The notes under the pieces are model-generated. The model searched no databases, was not told where the DNA came from, and worked only from the letters and a program-made list of their open reading frames with translations. DNA of 64,000 bases. It comes from JAWXUK01 sp044432725 (GTDB taxonomy: Bacteria > Bacillota > Clostridia > Oscillospirales > Oscillospiraceae). Shown in pieces: positions 15,622-24,331 of the stretch. How positions within the stretch are numbered: the first letter of the stretch is position 1; each line of letters begins with the position of its first letter. The position numbers were made by a program, and so were the translations under genes. The stretch lies in NCBI GenBank assembly GCA_044432725.1, contig JAWXUL010000001.1, forward strand, positions 186,001-250,000. The letters run 5' to 3'.

Positions 15622-16221
15622 TCATCCAACTTCAATTATTTTTATTTGGCTTGCTGTATAACCAGCTGTTTGATTTACCACATCCACAATTTTTGCTGTA
15701 TCTGCATCAGTGATCGTGCCTTCAGGGGAGCTGACAGCAATGCTGATAGAATCTGTGCCCATAAAAGCAACGCAATCTAAATAACCCTTAGCCAACACCA
15801 AATTTTCAATCTGCGCCTCGGTTACAGTGTAATTTGCCATGGTCTGGATCGCCAAATTGGTTTCTTCAATCAACGTCACATCTACATCGCTTCCGTTGAC
15901 CGCATCTTGCAGCAAAGACAAGGCACTGTCTCTGGCTTGTTGTCGATTCAAACGTGCTGTGGCATAGTAATCGCTGTTAAAGTTAGTCACACTGTCGACA
16001 GCTTCTACCTGATCCAAACGCTCCATGGTTTCTTCTTGTAACAAAGGGTCAGAGGTTTCGCTACCGACCATGGTTGCTTCTCCTAAGATTTTTCCTGATT
16101 CTGTTTCTTGCTGATAGCTCCAATTTAAATAAACTGCTGCACAAACAAAAAGAGTGATGGCTCCTGCCACTGCATTTCTTTTCCAAATTTGTGTATATTC
16201 ATTATTTTTACTGTGTTTCAT
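15622..16221 (-). CDS. spoIIIAH: Stage III sporulation protein AH
   Basis: The 199-residue protein has one membrane segment near the N-terminus (NAVAGAITLFVCAAVYLNW) and an external YscJ/FliF-like ring-forming domain ending TAGYTASQIKIIEVG. SpoIIIAH in the mother-cell membrane pairs with forespore SpoIIQ to build the channel between the two cells. I use ATG 16221, preceded by GGAGGT at good spacing; the longer frame reads into spoIIIAG. Last spoIIIA gene, 16 bases after spoIIIAG. Confidence 0.95.
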   Translation of the reverse strand: MKHSKNNEYTQIWKRNAVAGAITLFVCAAVYLNWSYQQETESGKILGEATMVGSETSDPLLQEETMERLDQVEAVDSVTNFNSDYYATARLNRQQARDSALSLLQDAVNGSDVDVTLIEETNLAIQTMANYTVTEAQIENLVLAKGYLDCVAFMGTDSISIAVSSPEGTITDADTAKIVDVVNQTAGYTASQIKIIEVG

Positions 16222-16237
16222 TCTAATTACCTCCAAA

Positions 16238-16732
16238 TTAAGACTCACTGTCTCGCTTGCAAATCGTGATACTGTCACTGCCTAAACCAGTGAGCGAGGA
16301 TAATGCCTGAATCAACTGCAACTGTACCGAAGGGTTATCTCCACCATCGCAAACAACCACTGCACCTTGAAATTGGGGATAAATTTCTTGCACTTCAATC
16401 ACTTGTTGGCTGGTACCAGAGCCTATTGTTACAGTGGTACGACTGCTTTTCCCACTCATATCCTGATTCGTATCTTGAGCAAAGATTTTTTGTCCATCAT
16501 TGCGCAATGTCAATATGACATTTAACTTTCCAACCCCATGAATCTGGCTCAAATTTTCCGCTAAATGAATTTCAAATGCTACTAAATCAAAAGAGTCTCC
16601 ATCTGATTTTGTCACTTCCTGACTTCCCTCTACAGGCAAAAGAAGAAAGACAATCCCCACAAAAACCACAAGAAGAACATATCTATATTCCGTTATCGCC
16701 CCTTTCCACTGATTCCAAAATGGGTTCTTCAT
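16238..16732 (-). CDS. spoIIIAG: Stage III sporulation protein AG
   Basis: A 164-residue protein with a transmembrane segment at about 18-35 (VLLVVFVGIVFLLLP) and a ring-building motif domain (VGKLNVILTLRND, YPQFQGAVVVCDGGDNP). SpoIIIAG forms a large ring in the mother-cell half of the SpoIIIA-SpoIIQ feeding channel. Its ATG at 16732 has a strong AAGGAGG site even though it lies inside the spoIIIAF frame, producing an unusually long overlap of 50 bases. Confidence 0.95.
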   Translation of the reverse strand: MKNPFWNQWKGAITEYRYVLLVVFVGIVFLLLPVEGSQEVTKSDGDSFDLVAFEIHLAENLSQIHGVGKLNVILTLRNDGQKIFAQDTNQDMSGKSSRTTVTIGSGTSQQVIEVQEIYPQFQGAVVVCDGGDNPSVQLQLIQALSSLTGLGSDSITICKRDSES

Positions 16733-17210
16733 TTTCTACCTCCTTAAATTTGATGCCGTCAGCCTGAACCCCCAAATCCTCGACAATCATAGTGATGAAA
16801 AAGCTGTGCCACGGGGAAGGAATCCCTTCTAATTCAACAAAGTAAGGGGCATACACTTCCTCTAAAACACAATGCACAACAGCGTGACAAGTGATGCCTT
16901 CTGCTGTCGCCTTGTCCACAATATATGAGGCAAGTTCCATTTCTATGATAGATTTTAGTTGTTCATTGTAATAATTTTTCATTTCTTCGCTTTCAGATTC
17001 ATAGCTTTTTTGCCATGCTCCAGAAATGTCTGTCAAACTTTCTGGAGACAGTGAGACCAGTGGCTTGACGACCATAAGGAATAAAACCAAACCTCCGATC
17101 AATCGTCCCACAGGCTTCACAGCACCAGAGGGGGTGAAACCATCTATCACAGCAATCACTAAAGTAGTACCAGTGACGCCCAAAAGCCACTGCGAAAAAA
17201 GCTCCATCAT
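16683..17210 (-). CDS. spoIIIAF: Stage III sporulation protein AF
   Basis: A 175-residue protein with two N-terminal membrane helices (WLLGVTGTTLVIAVIDGF, GGLVLFLMVVKPLVSL) and a soluble domain. It is a component of the SpoIIIA secretion-like complex. The start is ATG 17210, overlapping the spoIIIAE stop (ATGA); 17207 is an alternative. The 3' end overlaps spoIIIAG by 50 bases. Confidence 0.93.
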   Translation of the reverse strand: MMELFSQWLLGVTGTTLVIAVIDGFTPSGAVKPVGRLIGGLVLFLMVVKPLVSLSPESLTDISGAWQKSYESESEEMKNYYNEQLKSIIEMELASYIVDKATAEGITCHAVVHCVLEEVYAPYFVELEGIPSPWHSFFITMIVEDLGVQADGIKFKEVENEEPILESVERGDNGI

Positions 17211-18274
17211 GTCATCACCACAGAAACAGAAGAAACAATGCTTACCAATAGTAGTAAAGCACAAGTACCTGTCATTCCTAAGATCAATCCAAAGGCAGAA
17301 CTGATCTGTTCAATCAGCCCAGAAAGTTTGGGGTTTGCCACTGTTCCAGCCAGTGCAGCTGTGATTTTATAGCTTAAATAATGAATGGATAATTCTAAAA
17401 ATGGCACCAGACATATGGCAAGAACAGCAAGCATTCCTGCGACACCAACTGAACCTTTTAACACACCTGCTCCCACCAAAACCATTTCAGAGGCATCTGA
17501 TAAAATGCCACCTACCACAGGGACAGCACGTGATAAGGCAATTTTTGTGGTGCGTATGGCGACTAAGTCAGCCGAGCCAGCAATGGTGCCACTCATAGTC
17601 AAATAGCCAACAAAAACGATTAAAAAGGAAGTCAGAAAACCAATCACAGTGGATTTTATAAATTCAGCTATTTTTTTTAATCCTTCATTTCCAATAGAAG
17701 CATTGGCGCAACAAAGAGCCATATAAGCATAGATCAAAGGCAACAAAATCTGATGAATAATTGAAATTAAAATCCCTGAAAAGAGAACGGTTGCCCCTTG
17801 TCTTGCCACAGCTCCTGTTAAATTTCCCGTGGCTGTGGTTAAAATGGTCATTACAGGCAGTAAGCCTGTGGAAAAATAACTCATTTTTTCAATGGTTTCC
17901 TGTCCTAGATAAATCATTGTCCCCACCTCTCCCACAGATAAACGAGTAACAGCAAGTGCTCCTACAATACTGACCACTGACAAAGGCTGAGGACCTTCCA
18001 CGGTCTCAGCTAGTCCACAAAATAAAACAACAGCAAGGAGTAAAATCGCTGTTTTCATGGAACCACGAAGGATAGAGTCGACAAGCGATATTCCTTGTTC
18101 CCATAAGGATACAAGGCCTTTATCTAAGCCACCTTCTGGGTCTATGCCATAGGATTCAATTTCTGTATATAAAGAGTCTAAGCCTTCTACTTCTATACCG
18201 TAAGTAGTTTCACTTGCCACAACAGTACCAGATAACAGCGTTACAATCATGTAAAAAAGAACCATCTTTCTCAT
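17207..18274 (-). CDS. spoIIIAE: Stage III sporulation protein AE
   Basis: A 355-residue polytopic membrane protein with a cleavable-looking N-terminus (MVLFYMIVTLLSGTVVA) and about eight hydrophobic segments, for example ILLLAVVLFCGLAETV and LAVLAICLVPFLELS. It is the largest integral component of the SpoIIIA complex. I start at ATG 18274, which overlaps the spoIIIAD stop by ATGA; the longer 395-residue frame would lie in spoIIIAD. Confidence 0.95.
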   Translation of the reverse strand: MRKMVLFYMIVTLLSGTVVASETTYGIEVEGLDSLYTEIESYGIDPEGGLDKGLVSLWEQGISLVDSILRGSMKTAILLLAVVLFCGLAETVEGPQPLSVVSIVGALAVTRLSVGEVGTMIYLGQETIEKMSYFSTGLLPVMTILTTATGNLTGAVARQGATVLFSGILISIIHQILLPLIYAYMALCCANASIGNEGLKKIAEFIKSTVIGFLTSFLIVFVGYLTMSGTIAGSADLVAIRTTKIALSRAVPVVGGILSDASEMVLVGAGVLKGSVGVAGMLAVLAICLVPFLELSIHYLSYKITAALAGTVANPKLSGLIEQISSAFGLILGMTGTCALLLLVSIVSSVSVVMT

Positions 18275-18657
18275 AACATCTCTACCATCATTGCCATGAC
18301 CCCTTCCAATAAAGGCAGTGCAATCACCAAAGCTAGCACTGCACCCGCAAAGTCTATGAAAGAAGCCACACCACCTTCTCCCACGGAACGACATATTTCC
18401 CCTGTTATTTTTGTCACAATAGAAATTGCGACCGTTTTCACGATAGGAATCAATAATTCTTGCTGTATTTGAGCAATTTCAACTAAATTTTTCATTGTAT
18501 CAAGAACAGAAGCAAGTTCTTCTACCAAAAGTAGAAAAATAGCGACACCAAAGGCAAGAACTAACAACATTCCTTGTTCTACTGCATTTTTTTTTAATAT
18601 ACTCGAAAAAATAGCAACAAATATCCCTAAACCAGCCACTTGAAACATAATATCCAT
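18271..18657 (-). CDS. spoIIIAD: Stage III sporulation protein AD
   Basis: A small protein of about 128 residues with four hydrophobic helices; related in sequence to SpoIIIAC (FQVAGLGIFVAIFSSIL against FQIAAIGILVAVLNQVL). Start is uncertain: ATG 18657 follows the spoIIIAC stop by 4 bases, while a TTG at 18672 would overlap it. Conserved MxxxxGEICRSVGEGG region supports the family. Confidence 0.93.
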   Translation of the reverse strand: MDIMFQVAGLGIFVAIFSSILKKNAVEQGMLLVLAFGVAIFLLLVEELASVLDTMKNLVEIAQIQQELLIPIVKTVAISIVTKITGEICRSVGEGGVASFIDFAGAVLALVIALPLLEGVMAMMVEML

Positions 18658-18661
18658 GTCA

Positions 18662-18856
18662 TTATAAGTCAAACAAGGTTTTGATCAGTGCAAAAAGTGT
18701 GGCAATTTCTTGGACAACCATCATCAAAACGACCACAAGTCCTGCTAACGTCGTCAGCATTGCTTGTTCGTCCCGTCCAGCTCGGCTTAATACTTGGTTG
18801 AGCACTGCAACCAAAATACCTATGGCTGCGATTTGGAAAATCAAATCTACTTCCAT
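18662..18856 (-). CDS. spoIIIAC: Stage III sporulation protein AC
   Basis: A 64-residue protein with two transmembrane helices (IFQIAAIGILVAVLNQVL and LAGLVVVLMMVVQEIATLF). It has the normal length and family pattern RAGRDEQAM between the helices. Third gene of the spoIIIA operon, 33 bases after spoIIIAB. Confidence 0.95.
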   Translation of the reverse strand: MEVDLIFQIAAIGILVAVLNQVLSRAGRDEQAMLTTLAGLVVVLMMVVQEIATLFALIKTLFDL

Positions 18857-18889
18857 ATCTCATTCCCCTTCTTTTTCGAATCTTGTGTA

Positions 18890-19384
18890 TTATATCAGTA
18901 ACACCACCAAAAAAAGTCCTGTTGTTACGCCCAAAGCACCATAAACTGGAAGCATCTTTTCTGTTTCTACTTCTTGTTGTGCCTGAAATTCCTTCAATTC
19001 CTCCACCAAAGAAAGGATGGTTTCTCCTTGACTTGTGGCATCATATTGCCCTAAAACTTCCTCTAATGGAGATAAAATCTCTAATATTTTCTGGGAAATA
19101 TCATTTTCTTCTATCCATATTGTTGCAAAAGAATTTGGATTTTCAGATGAAATTTTAAGAAATAAATTTTTAAAATACTGTCCCACTGCATTTTGTCTCG
19201 TGTTACCGATTTTTTTGATTAAACTAGGTAATTCACGGTGTTTTTGAGTGATTTCTCTCTGTAGAAATGTTAAAACTTGGATAAAATCCCTAGTGATTGA
19301 CACATTTCGTTCTAATGCTTTTCCTTTTGACCATCCCCAATAACCGCAACCCAAAAATACGAGAACACACCCACAAAATTTCAT
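18890..19384 (-). CDS. spoIIIAB: Stage III sporulation protein AB
   Basis: A 164-residue protein anchored by N- and C-terminal hydrophobic segments (FCGCVLVFLGCGYWG and GALGVTTGLFLVVLLI) around a helical cytoplasmic domain (RDFIQVLTFLQREIT), similar to T2SS/T4P GspF-like subunits. It overlaps spoIIIAA by ATGA. Confidence 0.95.
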   Translation of the reverse strand: MKFCGCVLVFLGCGYWGWSKGKALERNVSITRDFIQVLTFLQREITQKHRELPSLIKKIGNTRQNAVGQYFKNLFLKISSENPNSFATIWIEENDISQKILEILSPLEEVLGQYDATSQGETILSLVEELKEFQAQQEVETEKMLPVYGALGVTTGLFLVVLLI

Positions 19385-20262
19385 ACCTCAAGTTCCTCCA
19401 CATGATAGATTCGTTTATTTTCAATGGTGGAAATAATAATCAAACGTTGAAAAATTCCAAGTTTCATCATTTCTTTATAAATAGGTCGCAAAAAAAGATC
19501 TTCTTTTTCCTTCCCATGTGCTGTTGCAAGTAGTTTCACCCCACAGCCTGCCACTTCTGACAAAGCAATTACATCTTCTGTCGCTGTGATTTCATCAACA
19601 GCTAAAATTTGTGGATTCATGCTTCGAAGCAAAAAATTCATGCCCAAAACCTTAGGACAACCATCCATGATGTCAGTACTTCGTCCTAAATCAAAACGAG
19701 TCACACCTTCTTGTGTGCCTGCTATTTCTGAACGCTCGTCCACCACAGAAATTCTGTAAGGTGAAATTCCTTCCCCATTAGAAATGTTCCGAATCAAATC
19801 ACGAAGCAAAGTAGTTTTTCCTTTCCCAGGTGGAGCTAAAACTAAAGTGTTCATAAATTCCCCTTTCCTTTGTAAATTACCTAGGACTTCTTGAGAAACC
19901 CCCTTCCATTCTCTAGCAATTCGAATAGAAACAGAGGATAAATTACGTAAATTATTCATTTTTCCTTCTTCCATCACTGCCGTGCCGCAAAGCCCGACTC
20001 GGTGTCCACCAGCAATGGTCAAAAATCCACGGGCAATTTGCATCTGTACCGCATGAACAGAAAATGAACAAGCACGAGCTAGGATAAATTCTAAATGTTC
20101 TCCTTCTATGATAGGTGAATTCAAAGGTATTTCCTCTGTTTTGTTTACCATATGAAGAACCTGTCCACGTCGAAAACGTAATTCTTCTACGATTTCTTTT
20201 TCTGTATATGTACCCACCAGTTCTCGAAACATGGGAGGTAATATCTTTAATAAATCTTTCAT
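19381..20262 (-). CDS. spoIIIAA: Stage III sporulation protein AA, secretion-type ATPase
   Basis: A 293-residue ATPase related to type II/IV secretion motors. P-loop APPGKGKTT at 143-151, Walker B ILAVDEITA at 219-227, and an arginine-rich N-terminal domain. It energises the SpoIIIA complex in the mother cell during engulfment. Start ATG 20262 follows AAGGAG at 7 bases. A good sigma-E-like promoter lies 41 bases upstream, as expected for the first gene of this operon. Confidence 0.96.
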   Translation of the reverse strand: MKDLLKILPPMFRELVGTYTEKEIVEELRFRRGQVLHMVNKTEEIPLNSPIIEGEHLEFILARACSFSVHAVQMQIARGFLTIAGGHRVGLCGTAVMEEGKMNNLRNLSSVSIRIAREWKGVSQEVLGNLQRKGEFMNTLVLAPPGKGKTTLLRDLIRNISNGEGISPYRISVVDERSEIAGTQEGVTRFDLGRSTDIMDGCPKVLGMNFLLRSMNPQILAVDEITATEDVIALSEVAGCGVKLLATAHGKEKEDLFLRPIYKEMMKLGIFQRLIIISTIENKRIYHVEELEV

Positions 20263-20302
20263 TCTTTTCTCCTTTTCTTTTGTATTTCTCTTTGCTTGTC
20301 CT

Positions 20303-20330
20303 ATTCTATGCCCATATTTTTCCATTATTC
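20303..20330 (-). promoter_or_regulatory. Putative sigma-E promoter of the spoIIIA operon
   Basis: Minus strand: GAATAAT (20330-20324), a 13-base spacer, CATAGAAT (20310-20303). These differ by one base each from the Bacillus sigma-E boxes KMATATT and CATACANT, with near-ideal spacing. It sits 41 bases before the spoIIIAA ATG and after a terminator, so it would start the operon. Consensus is from established knowledge; assignment is inference. Confidence 0.6.
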
Positions 20331-20340
20331 CGAAATGCAA

Positions 20341-20378
20341 AAAAAACTTGAAACAATTTTCATTGCTTCAAGTTTTTT
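20341..20378 (-). terminator. Terminator between the ddl-murF group and spoIIIA
   Basis: A 12-base outer stem, AAAAAACTTGAA (20341-20352) with its complement at 20367-20378, and a short inner CAAT/ATTG stem. On the minus strand it ends in a T-tract. It lies 35 bases past the SanA/YdcF stop and isolates spoIIIAA from upstream transcription. Confidence 0.88.
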
Positions 20379-20413
20379 ATAATTTTCTAAAAGGTAGAGA
20401 CGAATCACAGGTG

Positions 20414-21043
20414 CTATAAGGGGGCTTTATCAGCTGCTCTTCCTTGGTCAAAAAGAAAAGATTTTACAACTGCCAATGTTTCTCGAAGGTGATTTTGAAT
20501 GCGTAAGGGAGCATGACTCACATCGGCTGCTAAAACAGATAAATCATCTCCCCCTACTCGCTCCCACAGGAATTTTACTCGTCCCAAATGAAATCCACTG
20601 GACACAATCATCACTTCCCCTGAAAGCTTTGATTCTTCTATATATTGGATACTATAAGTTAAGTTTTCGTGAGTATTATGGGATTTTCCCTCTTGATATA
20701 TTTGCGAGGGATCCACCCCCTGTGATACAAGGTAGTCAAACATTGTCTCGGCTTCTGTGCAAGGTTCATTGCTTCCCTGTCCTCCGCTGACAATAATATG
20801 CATATCTGGAAATTCTTTCAGATAATGAAGTCCCTTTTCCAAGCGATCTACTAAAGTTTGAGAAGGTCCTGTCTCCAACACCTGACATCCCAATATGATC
20901 ATAATTTCTGGTTCACCTTGAATATTATCTTGACTGTGATAAAGCACAAAACCAAGCAAGGAACCAAAAAAGAAAATGCCTAAAACAAATAATAGTGATA
21001 AAGAATAAAGAAAAAATTTTTGTTTTTTGCTAAATTTATTCAT
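20414..21043 (-). CDS. SanA/YdcF-type DUF218 membrane protein
   Basis: A 209-residue protein with one N-terminal membrane helix (FFLYSLSLLFVLGIFFFGSL) and a DUF218 domain. The family motifs are IMIILGCQV, IIVSGGQGSN, EAETM, and SSGFHLGR. SanA/YdcF proteins affect envelope permeability and may handle a cell-wall or nucleotide ligand; the reaction is not known. The ATG overlaps the ABC-F stop, so it is coupled. It is the last gene of a ddl-murF-ABC-F group. Confidence 0.9.
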   Translation of the reverse strand: MNKFSKKQKFFLYSLSLLFVLGIFFFGSLLGFVLYHSQDNIQGEPEIMIILGCQVLETGPSQTLVDRLEKGLHYLKEFPDMHIIVSGGQGSNEPCTEAETMFDYLVSQGVDPSQIYQEGKSHNTHENLTYSIQYIEESKLSGEVMIVSSGFHLGRVKFLWERVGGDDLSVLAADVSHAPLRIQNHLRETLAVVKSFLFDQGRAADKAPL

Positions 21044-22920
21044 CCCTTTGCTTCTTCGATTTGAAGAGATAAATTTTCCCACCCTTCCATGGACTGAAGA
21101 AGATCTTCTTCTAATGTCTCTTGCTTTTTATATAGTTCTTCTAAAGCTTGATAATCCGTGGCAGATTCTTGGATAATTACGGTTAATTCCTCTAATTCCT
21201 TTTCTAATTTAGAGATTTTTCGCTCCATTGCACTAAGCTCTTTGTCCAAAATCTTTGTGCCACCTTTTGGCTTTTCTTTTTTGATAACAAGTTTCTTTTC
21301 CACTGGTACAGTCGTTATTTTTTCTTTCATGGCAAGAAATTCTTGATATGTCCCTTGGAAATCAATGATTTTCCCTTGATCAATCCACCAAACACGATTG
21401 GCAAAACGTTCGATAAAATAACGGTCATGAGAGACAAAAATCAAATTTTCTTCATAATCTTCTACAGCTTCTTCAATCCATTCTCGATTTAAAATATCAA
21501 GATGGTTGGTGGGTTCATCTAAAATTAAAAGGTTGATTTTTTCATCCATCAACATACACAGCCGTAAACGACTTTGTTCTCCACCTGACAAAGCACTCAC
21601 TGGTTTTAACACGTCTTCACCAGAAAAATTAAAAGATCCCAAGCGATTTCGAGCAGTTTGCGTGGAACAATTCAAATCATATAATAAAGTATCAACTAAA
21701 TTACGCTCTGGATGCTCAAAGTGGACATGTTGGGGTAAATATCCTAATTTTGCAGTTGGTGCGAATTGAATGCGGCCTTCGTCACTTTTTTCTTCTTTTA
21801 GTAAAATTTTCAGTAAGGTAGATTTACCTACCCCATTATCACCCACAATGGCAATACGTTGTCCACCAGTCACCTGCAAGTCAACTTGAGAAAAAAGACA
21901 ACGATCTCCATAAGATTTACTCAGATTTTTCACAGAGAGCATTTGGTCTCCCTTGAATTCTCTACCCTCAAATCGTACTTTCATCACACGAGCACTTGCT
22001 GTTGGTTTTTGTGTTTGGGCAATGCGAGCCATTCTTTTTTCCATGGCAAAAGCTTGCTTATGCATACGTTCTGTGCCTCTTTGGTGCATTACTCGGGCAG
22101 TTTCTTCTAATTGAGCTACTTTTGCCTGCTCTTTTTCATACTGTCGTCGTTGGGTTTCTCGTCGCATTTCTTTTTCTACTGCAAAAAAAGTATAATTACC
22201 ACTATAAAATTCTGCCACAGAATTTTCAATTTCTATAATGCGGCTGACTACTTTGTCTAAAAAATAACGGTCATGGGAAACGGTCAACACTGTTCCCTGA
22301 AATTTCTCTAAATAATTTTCAAGCCATTGCGTCGCTTTTAAATCCAAGTGGTTTGTGGGTTCATCTAGCAATAAGATGTCAGTATCTTCCAAAATCAACC
22401 GAGCTAAATTAACCCTTGTTTTTTCTCCCCCAGAAAGGGCAACAAAAATTTGCGTACGCATACTTTCTGGAATGGAAAGTCCAGAACAGACTTTATTTTT
22501 CGCTGTTTGCGTGTCATAACCACCTAGACGCTCATAATTTGCATTTAAATAATCGTATCTTTGTAAAATTTCTGGGTCAGTTTCGCCGGCTTCCATTCTT
22601 TCACTGATTTGTTTCATCTCTTCAGCCATCTTTGCCAATGGCAAAAATGCTGCTTCCAACACATCTTCGACAGAGGTTCCTTGGGGATAGATGGGAATTT
22701 GCGAGATTAACCCCACTCGTTTTCCACTGGCTATCACAATTTGCCCTTCATCAGGCGAAATGGAACCTGTCAGCATTTTCAATAAAGTTGTTTTTCCACA
22801 ACCATTTTTCCCAAGAAGCCCCACTCTTTGCCCTGAATCTATCTGAAAAGTTATATTATCTAGCAACTGTTGTCCTTTTTCAAACTCTTTACATAGTTTT
22901 GAAACGGAAATATCTATCAT
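21040..22920 (-). CDS. ABC-F family ATPase (ribosome-associated type)
   Basis: The 626-residue protein has two fused ABC cassettes and no membrane segments: Walker A GKNGCGKT at 37-44 and GDNGVGKST near 360, LSGGEKTR at 162-169 and a second LSGGEQSR, and DEPTNHLD twice. The helical linker between cassettes (about 245-310) and a C-terminal coiled coil (AMERKISKLEKELEEL) match the YdiF/Uup branch. ABC-F proteins act on ribosomes as translation factors or protect them from antibiotics; nothing in the sequence proves resistance. It lies 2 bases after murF. Confidence 0.93.
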   Translation of the reverse strand: MIDISVSKLCKEFEKGQQLLDNITFQIDSGQRVGLLGKNGCGKTTLLKMLTGSISPDEGQIVIASGKRVGLISQIPIYPQGTSVEDVLEAAFLPLAKMAEEMKQISERMEAGETDPEILQRYDYLNANYERLGGYDTQTAKNKVCSGLSIPESMRTQIFVALSGGEKTRVNLARLILEDTDILLLDEPTNHLDLKATQWLENYLEKFQGTVLTVSHDRYFLDKVVSRIIEIENSVAEFYSGNYTFFAVEKEMRRETQRRQYEKEQAKVAQLEETARVMHQRGTERMHKQAFAMEKRMARIAQTQKPTASARVMKVRFEGREFKGDQMLSVKNLSKSYGDRCLFSQVDLQVTGGQRIAIVGDNGVGKSTLLKILLKEEKSDEGRIQFAPTAKLGYLPQHVHFEHPERNLVDTLLYDLNCSTQTARNRLGSFNFSGEDVLKPVSALSGGEQSRLRLCMLMDEKINLLILDEPTNHLDILNREWIEEAVEDYEENLIFVSHDRYFIERFANRVWWIDQGKIIDFQGTYQEFLAMKEKITTVPVEKKLVIKKEKPKGGTKILDKELSAMERKISKLEKELEELTVIIQESATDYQALEELYKKQETLEEDLLQSMEGWENLSLQIEEAKG

Positions 22921-22922
22921 TT

Positions 22923-24320
22923 CTATCTTCCTTCTTTTGTGAAATAATTTACAGTTTTTTGAACCATAAGATCAAGAGCCATACCACGAGACGCCTTAAA
23001 TAGTACAACTGTATGTGGTGACATGAGTTCCCATAAAATGTTCAAAAGCTGATCATTACTATCACAATAATGAACAGCAGTTTTACAGGTATCCTCAGCA
23101 CGAATCGCCGTTACCATGTCATGGCAACATTCTCCGATAGCTAGCACCTGATCAATTCTTTTTTGTGTGAGATAAACACCCAAATCACTGTGTGCAGACT
23201 GTGAAATATCCCCCAATTCTAACATATCTCCTAAGACAGCTATGGTCTTTTGAGAAGAGAAATTCGACAAAATATCTATTGCTGCTTTCATAGATTGGGG
23301 ATTGGCATTGTAACAGTCATCTAAAATGAGCATATCATCGGCTAAGTCTATTAGATTCATTCTCATTTTAGAAGGAGAAAAATGTTCAACCCCTAAGAGG
23401 AGTTCTGCTTGGGTCATTTCTAGCTGATTTCCTATGGCAAGGGCAAAGAGCAGAGGATACTGCATATGATTTCCCATAGCAGGCACTTTTACTTTACAAC
23501 TATACTCTGGCGTTTCTACCAAACAACAAATTCCATAAGGGAAATCAGGAATAATTTCCCGAACAGAATAAGGATTATGTCCTTCTGCACCCACAGTTAT
23601 TACAGTAAAGGAAGTATCCTTTACAGCACCTGATAACAAAGGATCATCCCCATTTAGGAATAACATTCCAGAAGGAGAAATATGGGGTAATAGTTCAAAC
23701 TTTGCCTTGCGTATCCCTTCTCGATTGCCTAAGCGTTCGATATGAGCATCTCCGATGTTGGTAATGACAGCATAATCAGGTTTCACAATATTTGCCATAT
23801 AGTCGATTTCACCAAAGGAATCCATGCCCATTTCTAATACACATATCTCGTGTTTTGTTTCTAATTGCAACAAGGTTAGAGGCAAACCGATGTTATTATT
23901 AAAATTCCCTTGGGTTTTATGCACCTGAAATTTTGCCCCCAGAACAGAGGCTATCATATCTTTTGTTGTGGTTTTTCCGACTGAACCTGTCACTGCAATA
24001 AAAGGGATATCAAACTGGTTTTTGTACCATTTTGCCAAATCTCCCAAAGCTTTCGTGGTATCTTCAACTAAAATATAAAATTTTTCTTTTTCATAAACTG
24101 GTAATTCTTTAGAAATGACAAAGCCAACACCATCTTTTACACTGTCGATAAAAAGATGAGCGTCATGCTTTTCACCGATGATAGCAAAAAAAACATCAAG
24201 TGCTTTCACTTTACGACTATCTAGTTCTACATGGTGAATTTCAGTTGCGAGATTATTAAAATCACCCACCAGTGTACCTTTTACTGATTCTAGTAAATTC
24301 TTTAAAGTGATTTTTTCCAT
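22923..24320 (-). CDS. murF: UDP-MurNAc-tripeptide:D-Ala-D-Ala ligase MurF
   Basis: Adds D-Ala-D-Ala to the UDP-MurNAc tripeptide in peptidoglycan precursor synthesis. 465 residues. The ATP site TGSVGKTTTK is at 111-120, followed by TQGNFNNNIGLPLTLL (Mur ligase central domain), and DDCYNANPQSMKAAID in the C-terminal domain. Directly follows ddl, which makes its D-Ala-D-Ala substrate, with an 11-base gap. Confidence 0.96.
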   Translation of the reverse strand: MEKITLKNLLESVKGTLVGDFNNLATEIHHVELDSRKVKALDVFFAIIGEKHDAHLFIDSVKDGVGFVISKELPVYEKEKFYILVEDTTKALGDLAKWYKNQFDIPFIAVTGSVGKTTTKDMIASVLGAKFQVHKTQGNFNNNIGLPLTLLQLETKHEICVLEMGMDSFGEIDYMANIVKPDYAVITNIGDAHIERLGNREGIRKAKFELLPHISPSGMLFLNGDDPLLSGAVKDTSFTVITVGAEGHNPYSVREIIPDFPYGICCLVETPEYSCKVKVPAMGNHMQYPLLFALAIGNQLEMTQAELLLGVEHFSPSKMRMNLIDLADDMLILDDCYNANPQSMKAAIDILSNFSSQKTIAVLGDMLELGDISQSAHSDLGVYLTQKRIDQVLAIGECCHDMVTAIRAEDTCKTAVHYCDSNDQLLNILWELMSPHTVVLFKASRGMALDLMVQKTVNYFTKEGR

Positions 24321-24331
24321 AGGGAGGCCTC

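Noticed and set aside
21040..22920. Antibiotic-resistance ABC-F protein
   Set aside because: Core ABC-F layout and a housekeeping cell-wall neighbourhood; nothing in the linker proves a resistance subgroup.
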